From Delphinapterus leucas (taxonomy: Eukaryota; Chordata; Mammalia; Artiodactyla; Monodontidae), in assembly GCF_002288925.2 (NCBI RefSeq), contig NW_022098037.1:7870901-7934900 (forward strand): DNA of 64,000 bases, written 5' to 3'. Each line of letters begins with the position of its first letter. Position 1 is the first letter of the stretch. Shown piece by piece: positions 1 through 11,990 of the stretch. A program made the position numbers and the translations under genes. The notes under the pieces were generated by a model. It made no database searches and was not told the DNA's origin. It saw only the letters and a program-made list of their open reading frames with translations.

Positions 1-559
1 TGGGAATAGTATGTATCAAATTCAGATTAACAGCTACCTCTGAGGAGGGACGTGCATGGGGAAGAGATACCCAGGGACTGTAGTCATTTCTGTAATGATG
101 TATTTCTTAAGCAGGGAGTGAGTTACATGGGCGTTCTTTATATCATTATCTATATTTGGGGGGTTAAATAAGATGAAAAAGTCATCTGGGTTGTAAGAAC
201 TTTCTTCCCCCCAGTGGAACTCAAGGCTCTTCTTACTTTGATTAAAGATGGAACGTTCCCTGTAAACATTTTACTGCCATAACTGCTCTGGACCTAAGGC
301 CAAAGGGGCAAAAGTAACCCTTGTGATTCACTCTTGATTCTGTCCTGCTCACCAGACCCAGGGGTCATAGGCAGGGCCTTAAAGTCCAAACTTTAAAGTA
401 ATAAACATCTCGTATCTGACCGAATGTCCCCTCTGCGATCCCACCTCTATCTCCAGGAACACTGAGGTTGGTAGATGGTGAGGGGATTTGAGGATTCTGT
501 GACCTGGACACTTGTTTATTCTCTCAACTCAAGTCATCTGTTTCTTCATTCTGGAATGT

Positions 560-762
560 ACGTCCCCCCTTCCTCTCCCGTAGCCAACCCTCTAGGTTTC
601 AGCTTAAACATTGTATCTGCAAGAAACCTCCCCTGGCCAATTTTTCCCTAAGCCTGGGTTAAGAAAGCTCATGGAAACTTGAGCTCTTCCACGTTCTAAA
701 GGGGCAGAGACTGACTGCCTGGCTCTTCGCAGTCTCCTCAGCACCTATATACGGTCTGACAA
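560..762 (+). repeat. L2 3' end, split by a young L1
   Basis: The stretch around 'cagcttaaacat...aacctcccctggcc' and the later 'ctcagcacctatatacgg' follow the 3' end of mammalian L2. The closing segment of the same L2 (a weak 'aattgaatgcataaatgag') resumes at about 1208-1245 on the far side of the L1 insertion, so one old element was cut in two by a later one. Confidence 0.6.
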
Positions 763-772
763 CAGCCGATAC

Positions 773-1197
773 CTAGAGACTGTCATACAGAGTGAAGTAA
801 GTCAGAAAGAGGAAGACAAATACTGTATATTAACGCATATATGTGGAACCTAGAAAAATGGTATAGATGATCTTATTTGCAAGGCAGAGATAGAGACACA
901 GAGTAGAGAACAAATGTATGGCCACCCGGGGGGAAACAGGGGTGGGATGAATTGGGAGATTGGGACTGACATATATACACTGTTGATACTATGTATAAAA
1001 GAGATAACTAATGAGAACCTACTGTATAGCACAGGGAACTCTACTCGAGGCTCTGTGCTGACCTAAGTGGGAAGGAAATCCAAAAAAGAGGGGATTATAT
1101 GTATATGCACAGCTGATTCACTTTGCTGTACAGTGGAAACACAACATTGTAAAGCAGCTACACTCCAATAAAAACAAATAAACAAACAAACAAAACC
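773..1197 (+). mobile_element. 5'-truncated L1 3' end with target-site duplication
   Basis: This is an L1 3' UTR of the cetartiodactyl type: 'gtgaagtaagtcagaaagag', 'tgtggaacctaga', 'tatagcacagggaactct', then AATAAA and an A-rich (AAAC)n tail. A 10-bp duplication CAGCCGATAC flanks it at 763-772 and 1198-1207, which marks retrotransposition. No coding capacity remains. It interrupts an L2 fragment. Confidence 0.85.
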
Positions 1198-2126
1198 CAG
1201 CCGATACTCAAAGTACATTAATTGAATGCATAAATGAGAAAATAAGAGCTCATTGACTATCAGATGAGGGGAAGGCGTGGGTCATCTGGGCACAGGTCAC
1301 ACATAGAAAGTGAATGCGACAAACATAGACTGTATATATCACATTTAGACTATAAACAAATATATAGATTTGTTTTCAAAAGACCAATCTACCATGAAAA
1401 TGGAAGGTGAACTTGGAAGCAGTTTTTACCTCTAAGTGTCCAGTCTTGGGCGGCTTGCTTAGTCTGAACCTGTGTGTCTCCATCACTTAAATGATGACAA
1501 CTGAACACACCCATGTATTGATACTTTAGATCTCTGTATATCTGCCTGTTTGCTTGTTCCCTCCCCTGGCGAATTCACGGTAAAACGATTAGCGGAGTGC
1601 TGGCAGAGGAAGGGAGACCTCTTCTTTGCAACTTCCCCCAGGAGCCTGCTTCTAATTTTATAGCCCATTACTAAGCCCATTACTAAGAGAGGTATGGAAA
1701 ACGCAGAGAATTGAGAGATGAATCTTCTGAGGACAGTGGGATGTTTGTGGGTTGGCAGATAGAGGGTTGGGTATGTTTCTCATCGTTTGGCCCCAATTCA
1801 CTAAACCATCTGCTTCACTGTCCCTACCACCCACCCAATACGTGTAAACACTATACATCTGTATCTTCATTATAATAATCAAGCCTATTGTGTTGCATTC
1901 TGATGTTGTTACTAGCTGAAGTCTAGTAGACCACAAGCCCATTGGCAGGCAACATCATCCCTTAATGGGATGATGACTTTGATGTTAATCATCTAAGGAA
2001 AAGACGGCAGTGCTCATTAAGCATGGAGGTGACTGCAGGAGTACTTAGCAAGGGACTCACAGGGAGCAGGTGATTCTCCCATAGGGAATGTTTCTCCTCC
2101 ATTGCCAATCTTGGAGGAGCTGGAAT

Positions 2127-2253
2127 GTTTTTTTTTTTTTTTTTATCTTGGCCATGCTGTGTAGCTTTCGGGATCTCAGTTCCCCCACCAGGGATTGAAC
2201 CTGGGCCACGGCAGTGAAAGACCAAATCCTAACCACTAGACAACAGGGAATCC
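2127..2253 (-). mobile_element. tRNA-derived SINE, CHR/Bov-tA-like
   Basis: On the minus strand the element starts near 2253 with a tRNA-like head containing an RNA polymerase III B-box resemblance ('ggttcaatccctgg' type) and ends in a poly-A tail, seen here as a T run from about 2128. The hexamer TGGAAT flanks it at 2121-2126 and 2255-2260 as a short possible target-site duplication. The subfamily is uncertain. Confidence 0.7.
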
Positions 2254-2624
2254 TTGGAATAGATTTTTATCTTCTGTCTTTATTAAGGAAAGGTAAGTTT
2301 ATTTATACCATAATTTTTGCTTTGATTCTGCCCTGCCTTTTATTAGCTGTTTTGATAGTAATAATGCTTGAAATCAATGGCTTCCAGCACCCTTCTGCAG
2401 TAGAGATGTTTCCTTCAAGTGATTTGAAATATGCTTCCTATAATTTCTATGCTTTGCCCTTTTGTCACTGAAGTAATAAAAATAACTAATATTCTTCTTC
2501 CACAATGGCCCTTCAAATATTTGAATGAACCTATTGTTTCCTCACCCCATCTTCCCTCTTCAAGCCAATTAAACTTAATCCTTTTTTTAAAGAAAAAAAT
2601 TATTAATTAAATAATTTATTTATT

Positions 2625-2780
2625 ATTTATTTATTTTGGCTGCACCAGTTCTTACTTGAGGCATGCGGGCTTCTTAGTTGCGGCATGCATGCAGGATCTC
2701 GTTCCCTGACCAGGGATCAAACTTGGGCCCCCTGCATTGGGCGTGTGGCGTCTTACCCACCGGACAACCAGGGAAGTCCC
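2625..2780 (-). mobile_element. CHR-1-like SINE, partial
   Basis: Minus-strand tRNA-derived SINE with the head 'gggacttccctggttgtccgg' and an interior resembling CHR-1, ending in an AT-rich tail. The sequence TTAATCCTTTTTTT occurs before it (around 2575) and after it (around 2782), consistent with a target-site duplication in which the next SINE then landed. Confidence 0.7.
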
Positions 2781-2789
2781 GTTAATCCT

Positions 2790-2998
2790 TTTTTTTTTTT
2801 TTTTTTTGTGGTACGCGGGCCTCTCCCCGCTATGGCCTCTCCCATTGCGGAGCACAGGCTCCGGATGTGCAGGCTCAGCAGCCATGGCTCACGGGCCCAG
2901 CCGCTCCGCAGCACATGGGATCTTCCCGAACCGGGGCACGAACCCGCGTCCCCTGCATCGGCAGGCGGACCCGCAACCACTGCACCACCAGGGAAGCC
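2790..2998 (-). mobile_element. CHR-2-like cetacean SINE
   Basis: Full-length minus-strand CHR-2-type SINE: head 'ggcttccctggtggtgcagtgg', body with 'gtgagccatggctgctgagc', and a long poly-A tail (the T run from 2789). Near-identical 'cgttaatYctt' sequence lies on both sides (about 2780 and 3000), a likely target-site duplication. It shares its body with the copies at 8718-8925 and 36090-36320. It is strong evidence for a cetacean genome. Confidence 0.85.
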
Positions 2999-3093
2999 CC
3001 CGTTAATTCTTTAACTATTTCTCGTAGAGCTAAGAATTTAAGAGTCTCTGATGCTCCATGACTCTCCAAAATTATGGTGCATAGAAATAATGA

Positions 3094-3300
3094 GAGCAAA
3101 CATTTATTGAGCTCTTACTCTGTGCCAGATACTTTAATAAGTACTTTGCATGTATTAATTCATTTAATTTTCACAACAGCCCTATAAAGCAAGCTTATTA
3201 TTACCTTCATTTTAAAAATGAGGAAACTAAGCCACCAAGAGGATAAATAACTTTCCTAAGGTGACCCAGCTCACAGGTGGCACAACTGGTTTTTCAACCG
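3094..3300 (-). repeat. MIR element
   Basis: Plus-strand text reads as the reverse complement of MIR: 'catttattgagctcttactctgtgccag', '...tcatttaattttcacaacagccctat', 'aaaatgaggaaactaag', 'aaggtgacccagctcacaggtggc'. Ancient tRNA-derived SINE relic. Confidence 0.85.
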
Positions 3301-4164
3301 AAACAGTTTTGTTCCAGACAACATAGTCTTAATCCCAATGCTGCTCTACTCCTCAGGGTCCCAAACCTATGTTATGACTGATAGTCTGGAGCTCCTAACT
3401 CTAAAATAGCATAAGTTCAGTGGAACACTAGTGCCTGCAAAATGGTAATAGGTCTTTCTTGTACAAGGTTCCATGACCAAAAATGTTTGGGAAATTCTGA
3501 GTAAGATAGCATTGAAGAGGTTTCCACTCTGCAGGGCTTTCCATCGTCTTTAATATTTTCACAGCCATGATGGCTTTCCAAAATCTAGATGCAGAATTTT
3601 CCAGCCATATTTACCCTTGTAACTCTCTAGTAAAACATCTACTAACTTGTGGCATTCAACAGAATATTGCTTAGAAAACACTGCCCAAAAGTTGTAGCTT
3701 AGGTTTTTCCTGTTTCTTTTTCTTTCTTTTTTTTGCCATTTATTACCTTTGATTTCATTTTATATGGTCTAGAAGTTTAGTGTCAACTACACAGTTTAAA
3801 GGGTTTGTCTGTAATTTTATCTAACACTTACTTCTCCATCTCGTTCAGATACCATGAAAGACATGAAGTACACAAACACACTGTGGCCACCATAATCCCT
3901 TGGTTCTACTAAGCTACTCTGCTTTTCTTTAATGGCGCTGCCCTGACTCTTGGTCATTGCCATTTGCTATAAATGTTCACAAAATATACTAAGTTTTGGG
4001 GTGTTTTTTTTTTACTTTTTTGGGAAAAAAATTTTTAAATCAAGGCTTTTGACTGTCTCTAGTCATCTTTCTCCTCTTCACATGTTCTCAAAGATTTCTG
4101 ATAGGTTTCATAGAACACATGTGGAAAGAGTAAAGGAATAGATATCGTATGAGCGTCATCTGTG

Positions 4165-4320
4165 GGCTCAGTCATACCACGCATTTCACATAGCACACAA
4201 AATCTCATGGCCCCAGGGAGGTATGGATCATTAGCCCTACTTTATAGGTGAGTAAACAAAGGCGCACATGTTAAACAACCTGTCAAGGTCAATGAACTCT
4301 GGGATTCAACCATCCCACAT
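4165..4320 (-). repeat. MIR element (degraded)
   Basis: Weak reverse-complement MIR: 'gccctactttataggtgagtaaacaaaggc' and 'aacctgtcaaggtc' match the MIR core and conserved segments. Confidence 0.55.
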
Positions 4321-4639
4321 ACAGTCCATGCTCCTTGGGTGCATTCATCCTAGTAATTTAGCTACTTGTGGCTTATTTATTAGGTTGAAAACATCTTGTT
4401 AATTTACTATTATTTAATTTATTAACCCTGACTAAGGCCTGACCTCTTACAAGGAAATGCTAATGAACCGTATAACACAAAGACTAGAATGTGACATTCC
4501 TATATTTTACAGATATATTCTTTCTTACAACCAGCTTGTCATTCAGACAGCACTCTGTCTCTCTTTTCTACTCATCTACTCATTTCTTGCTCTCATTCAG
4601 GCAGACATTTTCTTCCTCCTTTTGGATATCCAAGTTTAA

Positions 4640-5260
4640 TTTCTTTAAAATAGACTATTTTTTAGATCAATTTTATATTTACAGAAAAAATTGAGAGGAT
4701 AGTACAGAGAATTCCCATACACTCTATATCCGGTTTCCCCTAATATTAATGTCTTGTATTAGTATGGAACAAGTGTTACAATTAATGAACCAATGTTGAT
4801 ACCTTATCACAAACTAAAGACCATACTTTATTTGAATTTCTTCAGTTTATATCTCATGTACTTTTTCTGCTCTACAATCCCACTCAGGACGCTATATTAT
4901 GTTTAGCTGTCATATTCCTTTAGGTTCCTTTTCACTGTGACATCTTCTCAGACACTTCTTGTTTTTGATGACCTTGACAGTTTTGAAGAGTACTGGTCAA
5001 GTATTTTGTATTCTGTCCCTTAACTGGAGTTTGCCTGATGTTTTCCTCATGGTTAGACTGGGGTTATGGGTTTGGGGGAGGAAGGCCACAGAGGTAAAAG
5101 GCCATTTCTTCAAGTCACTCTCCATGGCCCAGACCTAAGGAGTGGGGAGCTATGCTCTCCTTCTCTGACTCCAGAGGATCTACTTAAATTATTTGGCATT
5201 CCTCTGCCTGGGAGATTGGTCTCTTCTCCATCTATTTATGTATTGCAGTCACCAGGTAGA
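4640..5260 (-). repeat. Ancient L1 3' region, antisense
   Basis: The text 'tttacagaaaaaattgagag...agtacagagaattcccatac' followed by 'tccggtttcccctaatatt' is the antisense of an old L1M-type 3' region that recurs across mammalian genomes. Highly decayed and non-coding. The right boundary is approximate. Confidence 0.6.
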
Positions 5261-5339
5261 ATTTAATTAAAGTACTAGGGGTAAAAAATTACTTGCTTCA
5301 AAAATATTCCTTCTTAAAATCCAGGGCAAAAGTGTTGTT

Positions 5340-5686
5340 TTTTGTTTGTTTGTTTTTAAAGACCTTCTTGTTAAAATTAATTTTGGCTGCATTGGATCTT
5401 TATTGCTGCACACAGGCTTTCTCTAGTTGCAGCGAGCAGGGGCTACTCTTCGTTGCAGTGCGCGGACTTCTCATTGCGGTGGCTTCTCTTGCTGCAGAGC
5501 ACGGGCTCTAGGTGTGCGGGCTTCAGTAGTTGTGACTCGTGGGCTCTAGAGCGCAGGCTCAGCAGTTGTGGCACATGGGTTTAGTTGCTCTGCGGCATGT
5601 GGGATCTTCCCGGACCAGGGCTCGAACCCATGTCCCCTGCATTGGCGGGCGAATTCTTAACCACTGCGCCACCATGGAAGCCCCCG
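5340..5686 (-). mobile_element. CHR-1-like SINE, long form
   Basis: Minus-strand tRNA-derived SINE with the head 'gggggcttccatggtggcgc' near 5686 and a long CHR-1-type body. The same body occurs on the plus strand at 55132-55400. 'AAAGTGTT' occurs on both sides (about 5328 and 5687), a possible target-site duplication. Confidence 0.8.
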
Positions 5687-5781
5687 AAAGTGTTTTTGAA
5701 AAGTCTAATTTCCTTTGCTCATATTTAAATTAAATTTCACTCTTAGTTGAACATTTAATATATATATTGAAACTGAGTCTG

Positions 5782-6470
5782 CCAGCAATCCCACTACTGG
5801 GCATATACCCTGAGAAAACCATAATTCAAAAAGAGTCATGTACCACAATGTTCATTGCAGCACTATTTACAATAGTCAGGACGTGGAAGCAACCTAAGTG
5901 TCCATCAACAGATGAATGGATAAAGAAGATGTGGCACATATACACAACGGAATGTTACTCAGCCGTACAAAGAAACGAAACTGAGTTATTTGTAGTGAGG
6001 TGGATGGACCTAGAGTCTGTCATACAGAGTGAAGTAAGTCAGAAAGAGAAAAACAAATACCGTATGCTAACACATATATATGGAATCTAAAAAAAAAAAA
6101 AAGGTTCTGATGAACCTAGGGGCAGGACAGGAATAAAGATGCAGATGTAGAGAATGGACTTGAGGACACAGGGAGGGGGAAGGGTAAGCTGGGATGAAGT
6201 GAGAGAGTGGCATGGACATATATACACTACCAAATGTAAAACAGATAGCTAGTGGGAAGCAGCCACATAGCACAGGGAGATCAGCTCGGTGCTTTGTGAC
6301 CACCTGGTGGGGGGGATAAGGAGGGTGGGAGGGAGGCTCAAGAGGGAGGGGATATGGGGATATACGTATGCATATATCTGATTCACTTTGTTATACAGCA
6401 GAAACTAACACAACACTGTAAAGCAATTATACTCTAATAAAGATGTTAAAAGAAAAACAAACAAACAAAA
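5782..6470 (+). mobile_element. 5'-truncated L1: end of ORF2 plus 3' UTR
   Basis: Carries the last roughly 100 codons of L1 ORF2 (motifs [36 protein letters not shown]), then the L1 3' UTR, AATAAA and an (AAAC)n tail. A 12-bp target-site duplication AAACTGAGTCTG flanks it at 5770-5781 and 6471-6482. It lacks the endonuclease and reverse transcriptase domains and is dead. Confidence 0.9.
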
Positions 6471-6614
6471 AAACTGAGTCTGACACAAAGATGACTCACA
6501 CAAGGCTCCTTGCCTGAAGAAACTATCCTCGGGGTCAAACAGAAACGTATACATTTCACAAGGCAAATAAGTGCTGCAGTTAAAAGTTAAAGAGTGCCTC
6601 GGGAACACTGAGAG

Positions 6615-6845
6615 GATAGCACAGGTGTCCTTCTGTATCCATGCAGAAACAGTTCCAGGACCCCATGGCTACCAAAATCCTCGGATGCTCAAGACCCTTA
6701 TAGAAGATGGTGATAGTGGTACAATGAATACAGTCTGCCCTCCCTACCAATGGGCTGCATACCTGCGGATTCAGCCAAACCCAGATCGGAATTTTGGTTG
6801 AATCCGAGGGATGTAGGACTCGCAAACATGAAGGCTTGACTGTAA
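6615..6845 (+). repeat. Tigger/pogo-like DNA transposon remnant
   Basis: 'gttccaggaccccatggctaccaaaatcctcggatgctcaag' and 'ctgcggattcagccaaacc...ttggttgaatccgag' resemble both ends of a Tigger-type nonautonomous DNA element common in mammals. The family name is from memory and uncertain. Confidence 0.55.
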
Positions 6846-6919
6846 TTAATTCAAGGAAATTTTGATGAAAGAGGAGTGAGTCCGACACTGGCTTCCCGGT
6901 GTGCAGCCAGTGATTGCGA

Positions 6920-7234
<315 letters not shown>

Positions 7235-7499
7235 CTACAGGATTAAATGCATTTGGGTAAAATGTTTTTCACAGCTCAGCAATTCATTCCTGTGAAGCCT
7301 CCAAGGAAGAGGCGAGCATGAACTTCCTCTTCTGGTTAAGTCTTGGAATACAATGAGCTACATATATTCTCTACAGAAGTATATGTGTGGTGGAAAATAA
7401 GAAATCAAGGGAAGTAAAATGTTCAGTGGTGCTCTTAGATCAGACTTCAACTTTAGAAAGCTCTAATTGTTCACAAATGTCACCAGTTACACTATAGAT

Positions 7500-7640
7500 T
7501 CACTGCCTTTTTAATGAGCACCTACCAAGTGCTAGGTACAATTAGGGCTCTGAGAGAAACAAAGATGAATGAGAGGATGCCCCATTCATCAGAAGTTCAA
7601 ATTCTGACTTAGTAGACACATACACAGCAAATGAGATAAA
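7500..7640 (-). repeat. L2 fragment
   Basis: 'gagcacctaccaagtgctaggtac' and following text match the reverse complement of the L2 3' end, heavily diverged. Confidence 0.5.
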
Positions 7641-7734
7641 TTGAAAAAGATCTTAGAGGTGGTATAATATGGTACAATAATTGTCCCAGGAAAACATTGA
7701 GAAATACAGGGTGGAAAATACTAAAAATAGAACA

Positions 7735-7860
7735 CACACAGTCTTTTGAGTCCAAAGACATGGGTTGGAATCCTCTCTCTTCCATTTACCAACCAGAACA
7801 CTTTGGGATAGCTTAGGCTTCTGAACTTCCTCGTGTGTGAAAGCAGGCTAATCTGTAATC
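7735..7860 (+). repeat. MIR element
   Basis: Plus-orientation MIR: 'gtccaaagacatgggttggaatcctctctcttccatttacc' followed by 'ttctgaacttcctcg'. Confidence 0.6.
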
Positions 7861-8659
7861 ATGACAAGCCCTGTCAAAACAGTATTCAGACGATGAAAAA
7901 GATAACATAGTTTAAATATAATATTAAGAGAAATATGTAAAAATGATGGAAATATTAAGAATACCCACGAATGATTTCTTGGCCTTTGGCAAAGATGTCA
8001 TGGGAACATTAAACTTGTTCCCAGATGCTGGGATCTGAGACACCAATTGTTGAAAAAGAGTCACTAAGTACATAAGAGCACATATATAACTTATTGGAAG
8101 ATGGATGCCTTAAAACAGCAAAGAATGTCAAGGATCTAGCAACTTTCTACATGCATGTGACAGCAAATTAAGGTGGAACTAGGGTTGCCATTCCAGAAAG
8201 GGTTTGCCAAAATCTTTTAAAATTTTAAAGTTAAGTGTTAAATTAAGTTTTACAATAATACATAGAGTTCCATGTGTGCTTTCAAATAAACAGCATATAC
8301 CTAAAACTGGGGGGGAAAAAAAAAACCCATGCAGAACAATTACTCTCTTGTAAGCAAGTTAATGAAATTAGTGGAATGGCTGTTACATCATCTCCATGAG
8401 AAGGCTGTGCTGGGCAGGGTCTCAGTGACTTAGCATCATAAGCCCTGTATGAACACGGATGACCCTCAGGATGAAATTCTTTTCAGATTTTCCCAGAACC
8501 TTACCTGAAACAGAGGTGCAGGGGAAGAACCAGAATTATCAGCAAGTGTGATCAGAGGAAGCCTTAAATGAATTGCAAAACTGAACTGCTATATATCCTT
8601 ATATGGACCATGATATTATCTTTCTAAAAATTTTTTTAATCTACCGTACATTAAAAGCC

Positions 8660-9075
8660 CCTATAATGTCCCAGATATTATAATAAGCACTTGATTTGGA
8701 TTATCTCATTTAATTTTTTTTTTTTTTTTTTTGCGGTACGCGGGTCTCTCACTGTTGTGGCCTCTCCCGTTGTGGAGCACAGGCTCCGGACGTGCAGGCT
8801 CAGCGGCCATGGCTCACGGGCCCAGCCGCTCCGCGGCACGTGGGATCTTCCCGGACCGGGGCACGAACCCGTGTCCCCTGCATCGGCAGGCGGACTCTCA
8901 ACCACTGCGCCACCAGGGAAGCCCTATCTCATTTAATTTTGATAACAATCTAGAAAGTAGGTTTTACTACTTTCCAAGTGCCCCTTTTATTGATGACAAA
9001 ATGAAGGTTTAGAGAAGTTAAGTAACTTGTCCAGAGTTGCATGGTTAGCAGTGGAACCCATGCCACTGGATCCCA
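8660..9075 (-). repeat. MIR element split by a CHR-2 SINE
   Basis: Reverse-complement MIR in two halves, 8660-8717 ('cagatattataataagcactt') and 8941-9075 ('gataacaatctagaaagtagg', 'gaagttaagtaacttgtcc'). The halves join perfectly if the SINE at 8718-8925 and one copy of its duplication are removed. Confidence 0.8.
8718..8925 (-). mobile_element. CHR-2-like cetacean SINE with 15-bp target-site duplication
   Basis: Minus-strand CHR-2-type SINE, head 'gggcttccctggtggcgcagtgg' at about 8924 and poly-A tail (T run from about 8718). A perfect 15-bp duplication ATCTCATTTAATTTT is seen at 8703-8717 and 8926-8940. It inserted into a much older MIR. Confidence 0.92.
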
Positions 9076-9539
9076 GCATGCTGTCCATGATTCACAGCTT
9101 CCTGCAGGCTCTGCTCTACCTTCTGTCTCTAGTAAACTCTGCCAGAGACACGCAGAGCAGTCTCTGATGTCAGTCTTCTTCCTAGGAGAGGACACTGAGC
9201 CCTCAGTTCTTTCCAGTTTCCTTGAAATGACAAAAGATTTCCATTTCTAGTTCACTTGGCAACATTCTCCTCTCCTGTTGGCCTCCAAGAAAGGGAGCAT
9301 ATTTCTGACACACCTCAATGGATGTCACCTATGACTGGGGCAATTCCGACGTGAACGCACCGTGCTCGAAACTGTCATCCACCACTTTCCCACTCCTGTG
9401 TGTGTCCAGCCAATCACCAAGTCCAGTCTGACCTTCTCCAGAAATGATGCTCGGGGTCAGGTCCTTCTTTGGTTCCCACTGCCACCACAGTAATCCAGCT
9501 CTTACTGATCTGCAGTGATTGAGCCCTGCTAGCAGAATT

Positions 9540-9880
9540 TTGCTCACGTCCTTATTCTACTCAGTATTCTTTAGGGGCTCCCCATGGCCAACAGGATACA
9601 AGACCTCTTTGTGATATTCAAAAGTCCCCTTAGTACCCCACCTCCTGAGCTTCACCCACAGGAACCTCCCCTCCAGAAAACTGGTTCCTCCTTGCCCTTT
9701 CAACTCCTCATTAGAGTAAATGCACTGCATCCCTCCCTCTCCCCCTTTCAAATACATCATCTTTCCTCAAAAGCCCTCTTGGGTCTCACTTCTCTCAGAA
9801 AACCTATATACTCCTCAGCCAAGGTGAACAATCCCTCCTTGATCTGTTTGTTCCATTTGGCCTCTGATACCCACATGGGA
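9540..9880 (+). repeat. L2 fragment
   Basis: 'tttaggggctccccatggccaacaggatacaagacctc' and 'cctcttgggtctcacttctctcag' resemble the mid-3' part of L2. The span 9076-9540 just before it shows nothing I can name. Confidence 0.5.
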
Positions 9881-9904
9881 CTTGATAACTGACTCAAAGA
9901 GGTG

Positions 9905-10003
9905 GACTTGTCTTAAGAGCTCGTCTAGTTCCACACTCTCATTTTTCATATGGGGAGACTATGGGCCACCTGAGATCATCACACAGGCAGTGGGTGGCAG
10001 ATT
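9905..10003 (-). repeat. MIR fragment, interrupted by L1
   Basis: 'tttttcatatggggagactatgggcc', 'gatcatcacacaggcagtgggtggcag' matches reverse-complement MIR. Its continuation 'aactcaggctcctaaatg' resumes after the L1 pair at about 11231. Confidence 0.6.
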
Positions 10004-10019
10004 AAGAACTCAGGCTCCT

Positions 10020-11227
10020 GCTATGGAAAACAGTATGGAGTTTCCTCAAAGAACTAAAAATAGAATTGCCATATGATCCAGCAATCCCACTCCTGGGCAT
10101 ACATCCAGACAAAACTCTAATTCGAAAAGATACATGCACGCCAATGTTCACAGCAGCACTATTCACCATAGCCAAGACATGGAAACAACCTAAATGTGCA
10201 TCAACAGATGAATGGATAAAGAAGATGTGGTACATATATACAATGGAATATTACTCAGCCATTAAAAAGAATGAAATAATGCCATTTGCAGCAACATGGA
10301 TGGGAGCTAGAGAGTGTCATATAAAGTGAAGAAATTCAGACAGAGAAAGAGAAATATTGTATGATATCGCTTATATGTGGAATCTAAAAAAAAATGAACT
10401 TATTTCAGACTCACAGACTTAGAGAATGAACTTATGGTTGCCAGTGGGGGAAGGGTGAGGGGAAGGGATAGTTAGGGAGTTTGGGATTGACGTGTACACA
10501 CTGCTGTATTTAAAATGGATAACCAGCAAGGACCTACAGTATAGCACAGGGAACTCTGCTCAATACTCTGTAACAACCTAATTAGGAAAAGAATTTGAAA
10601 AAGAATAGATACTTGTATATGTATAGCTGAATCACTTTGCTGTACACCTGAAACTAACACAACATTGTTAATCAACTATACTCCCATGTAAGATAAAAAG
10701 TGAAATAAAAAAGAAGTGTTATGATGGAGAAAAAAAAAAGATGTGGTGTATATATATATACAATGGAATATTACTCAGCCATGAAAAGAATGAAATAATG
10801 CCATTTGCAGCAACATGGATGGATCTAGAGATCATCATACTAAGTGAAGTAAGCCAGACAGAAAAAGACAAATACCATACGATATCACTTATATGTGGAA
10901 TCTAAAATATGACATAAATGAACTTCCAAGAAATAGAAATAGACTCACAGACATAGAGAACAGACTTGTGGTTGCCAAGGGGGAGAGGGGGGTGGGGGAG
11001 GGATGGATTGAGAGTTTGGGATTGGCAGATGCAAACTATTATATATGGAACGGATAAACAATGTCTTACTGTGCAGCACAGGGAACTATATTCGGTATCC
11101 TGTGATAAACCATAACGGAAAAGAATATGTATGTATATGTCTGGCTGAATCACTTGGCTGTACAGCAGGAACTAGCACAGCGTTCTGAATCAACTATACT
11201 TCAATAAAATTAATTAATTAACAAAAA
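10020..11227 (+). mobile_element. L1 doublet: two L1 3' ends inside one target-site duplication
   Basis: First segment 10020 to about 10715: end of ORF2 ([51 protein letters not shown]) plus 3' UTR. Second segment about 10740-11227: restarts within the same ORF2 region ('gatgtggtgtatatatata', 'atggaatattactcagcc') and runs through another 3' UTR to AATAAA and an A-rich tail. A perfect 16-bp duplication AAGAACTCAGGCTCCT is at 10004-10019 and 11228-11243, outside both segments. The likeliest history is that a second L1 inserted into the A tail of the first. Neither copy can move. Confidence 0.88.
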
Positions 11228-11437
11228 AAGAACTCAGGCTCCTAAATGTCATTCATTCTATACAATTCCCTCTGCTGTGGACACAATGTCCACATTAAAG
11301 GCTCTGTTTCTTGCATAGTAAGGGCTGTACTCTGGTCCAATCACCAGAAGGTTACTCAATACCACTCCTAACAGCCTATACCTTACCCACGTCTGTCCCC
11401 TTTCACTTTCGTCATTCTCCCCATATACTTTCTAGAT

Positions 11438-11624
11438 CAGGGTTTCTAAGTGGGTGTTCCTTGGGTCTCCACTCCAAAATTACCTCGTGATTCCTTGTTT
11501 GAATGCAGATTCCTGGGCCCCACCCAAACCTACCAAATCAGAATATTTGGTGTAGGATCTTAGAATCTGCATTTTCAAAAGCATCGCAGAGGACTCTTAA
11601 CCATGGAAGATTTTGAAACCACTG
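11438..11624 (+). repeat. MER5A-type hAT-Charlie element
   Basis: Starts 'cagggtttctaag', contains 'cagattcctgggccccaccc' and 'agaatctgcattttcaaaag', and ends 'ttttgaaaccactg': the terminal inverted repeats and core of MER5A, a nonautonomous hAT transposon. Confidence 0.8.
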
Positions 11625-11839
11625 ATAAATATATAGCCTATTTTTTTAAATTATGACTTTTCTCATCTGTGTCTGCAAATTCACATTTACCATAAGGCAC
11701 TACTCTTTATTGTTATTAATATTGAAAGTAGAGCCGGCCATGACTGAGTGCCCACCATGTGCCCGGAGCCATATCTGGTACTTTTAACAGTTAATAAACA
11801 TCACCATTGGTAGAAACTAGCACTGGCAGAAAAAAAGAG

Positions 11840-11990
11840 TTTACATATAATAGCTTATTCAGTCCTCACGATTGCCCAATGAGATGGGTGCTGTTATTTT
11901 GAAAATGAAGGAATAGACTCAGCAAGACTAAGTGGCTTGTCCAAGGACACTCAGCTAACGAGTGGCAGAGTCTGCATGTGAACCCAGGTC
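11840..11990 (-). repeat. MIR element
   Basis: 'ttcagtcctcacgattgcccaatgagatggg', 'gaaaatgaaggaatagactcag', 'ggcttgtccaaggacactcagctaacgagtggcag' is reverse-complement MIR. Confidence 0.8.

Noticed and set aside
5767..6090. 107-codon frame with IPLLGIYP and KKMWHIYTTE motifs
   Set aside because: This is the tail of a dead L1 ORF2, not a host gene; reported as part of the L1 copy.
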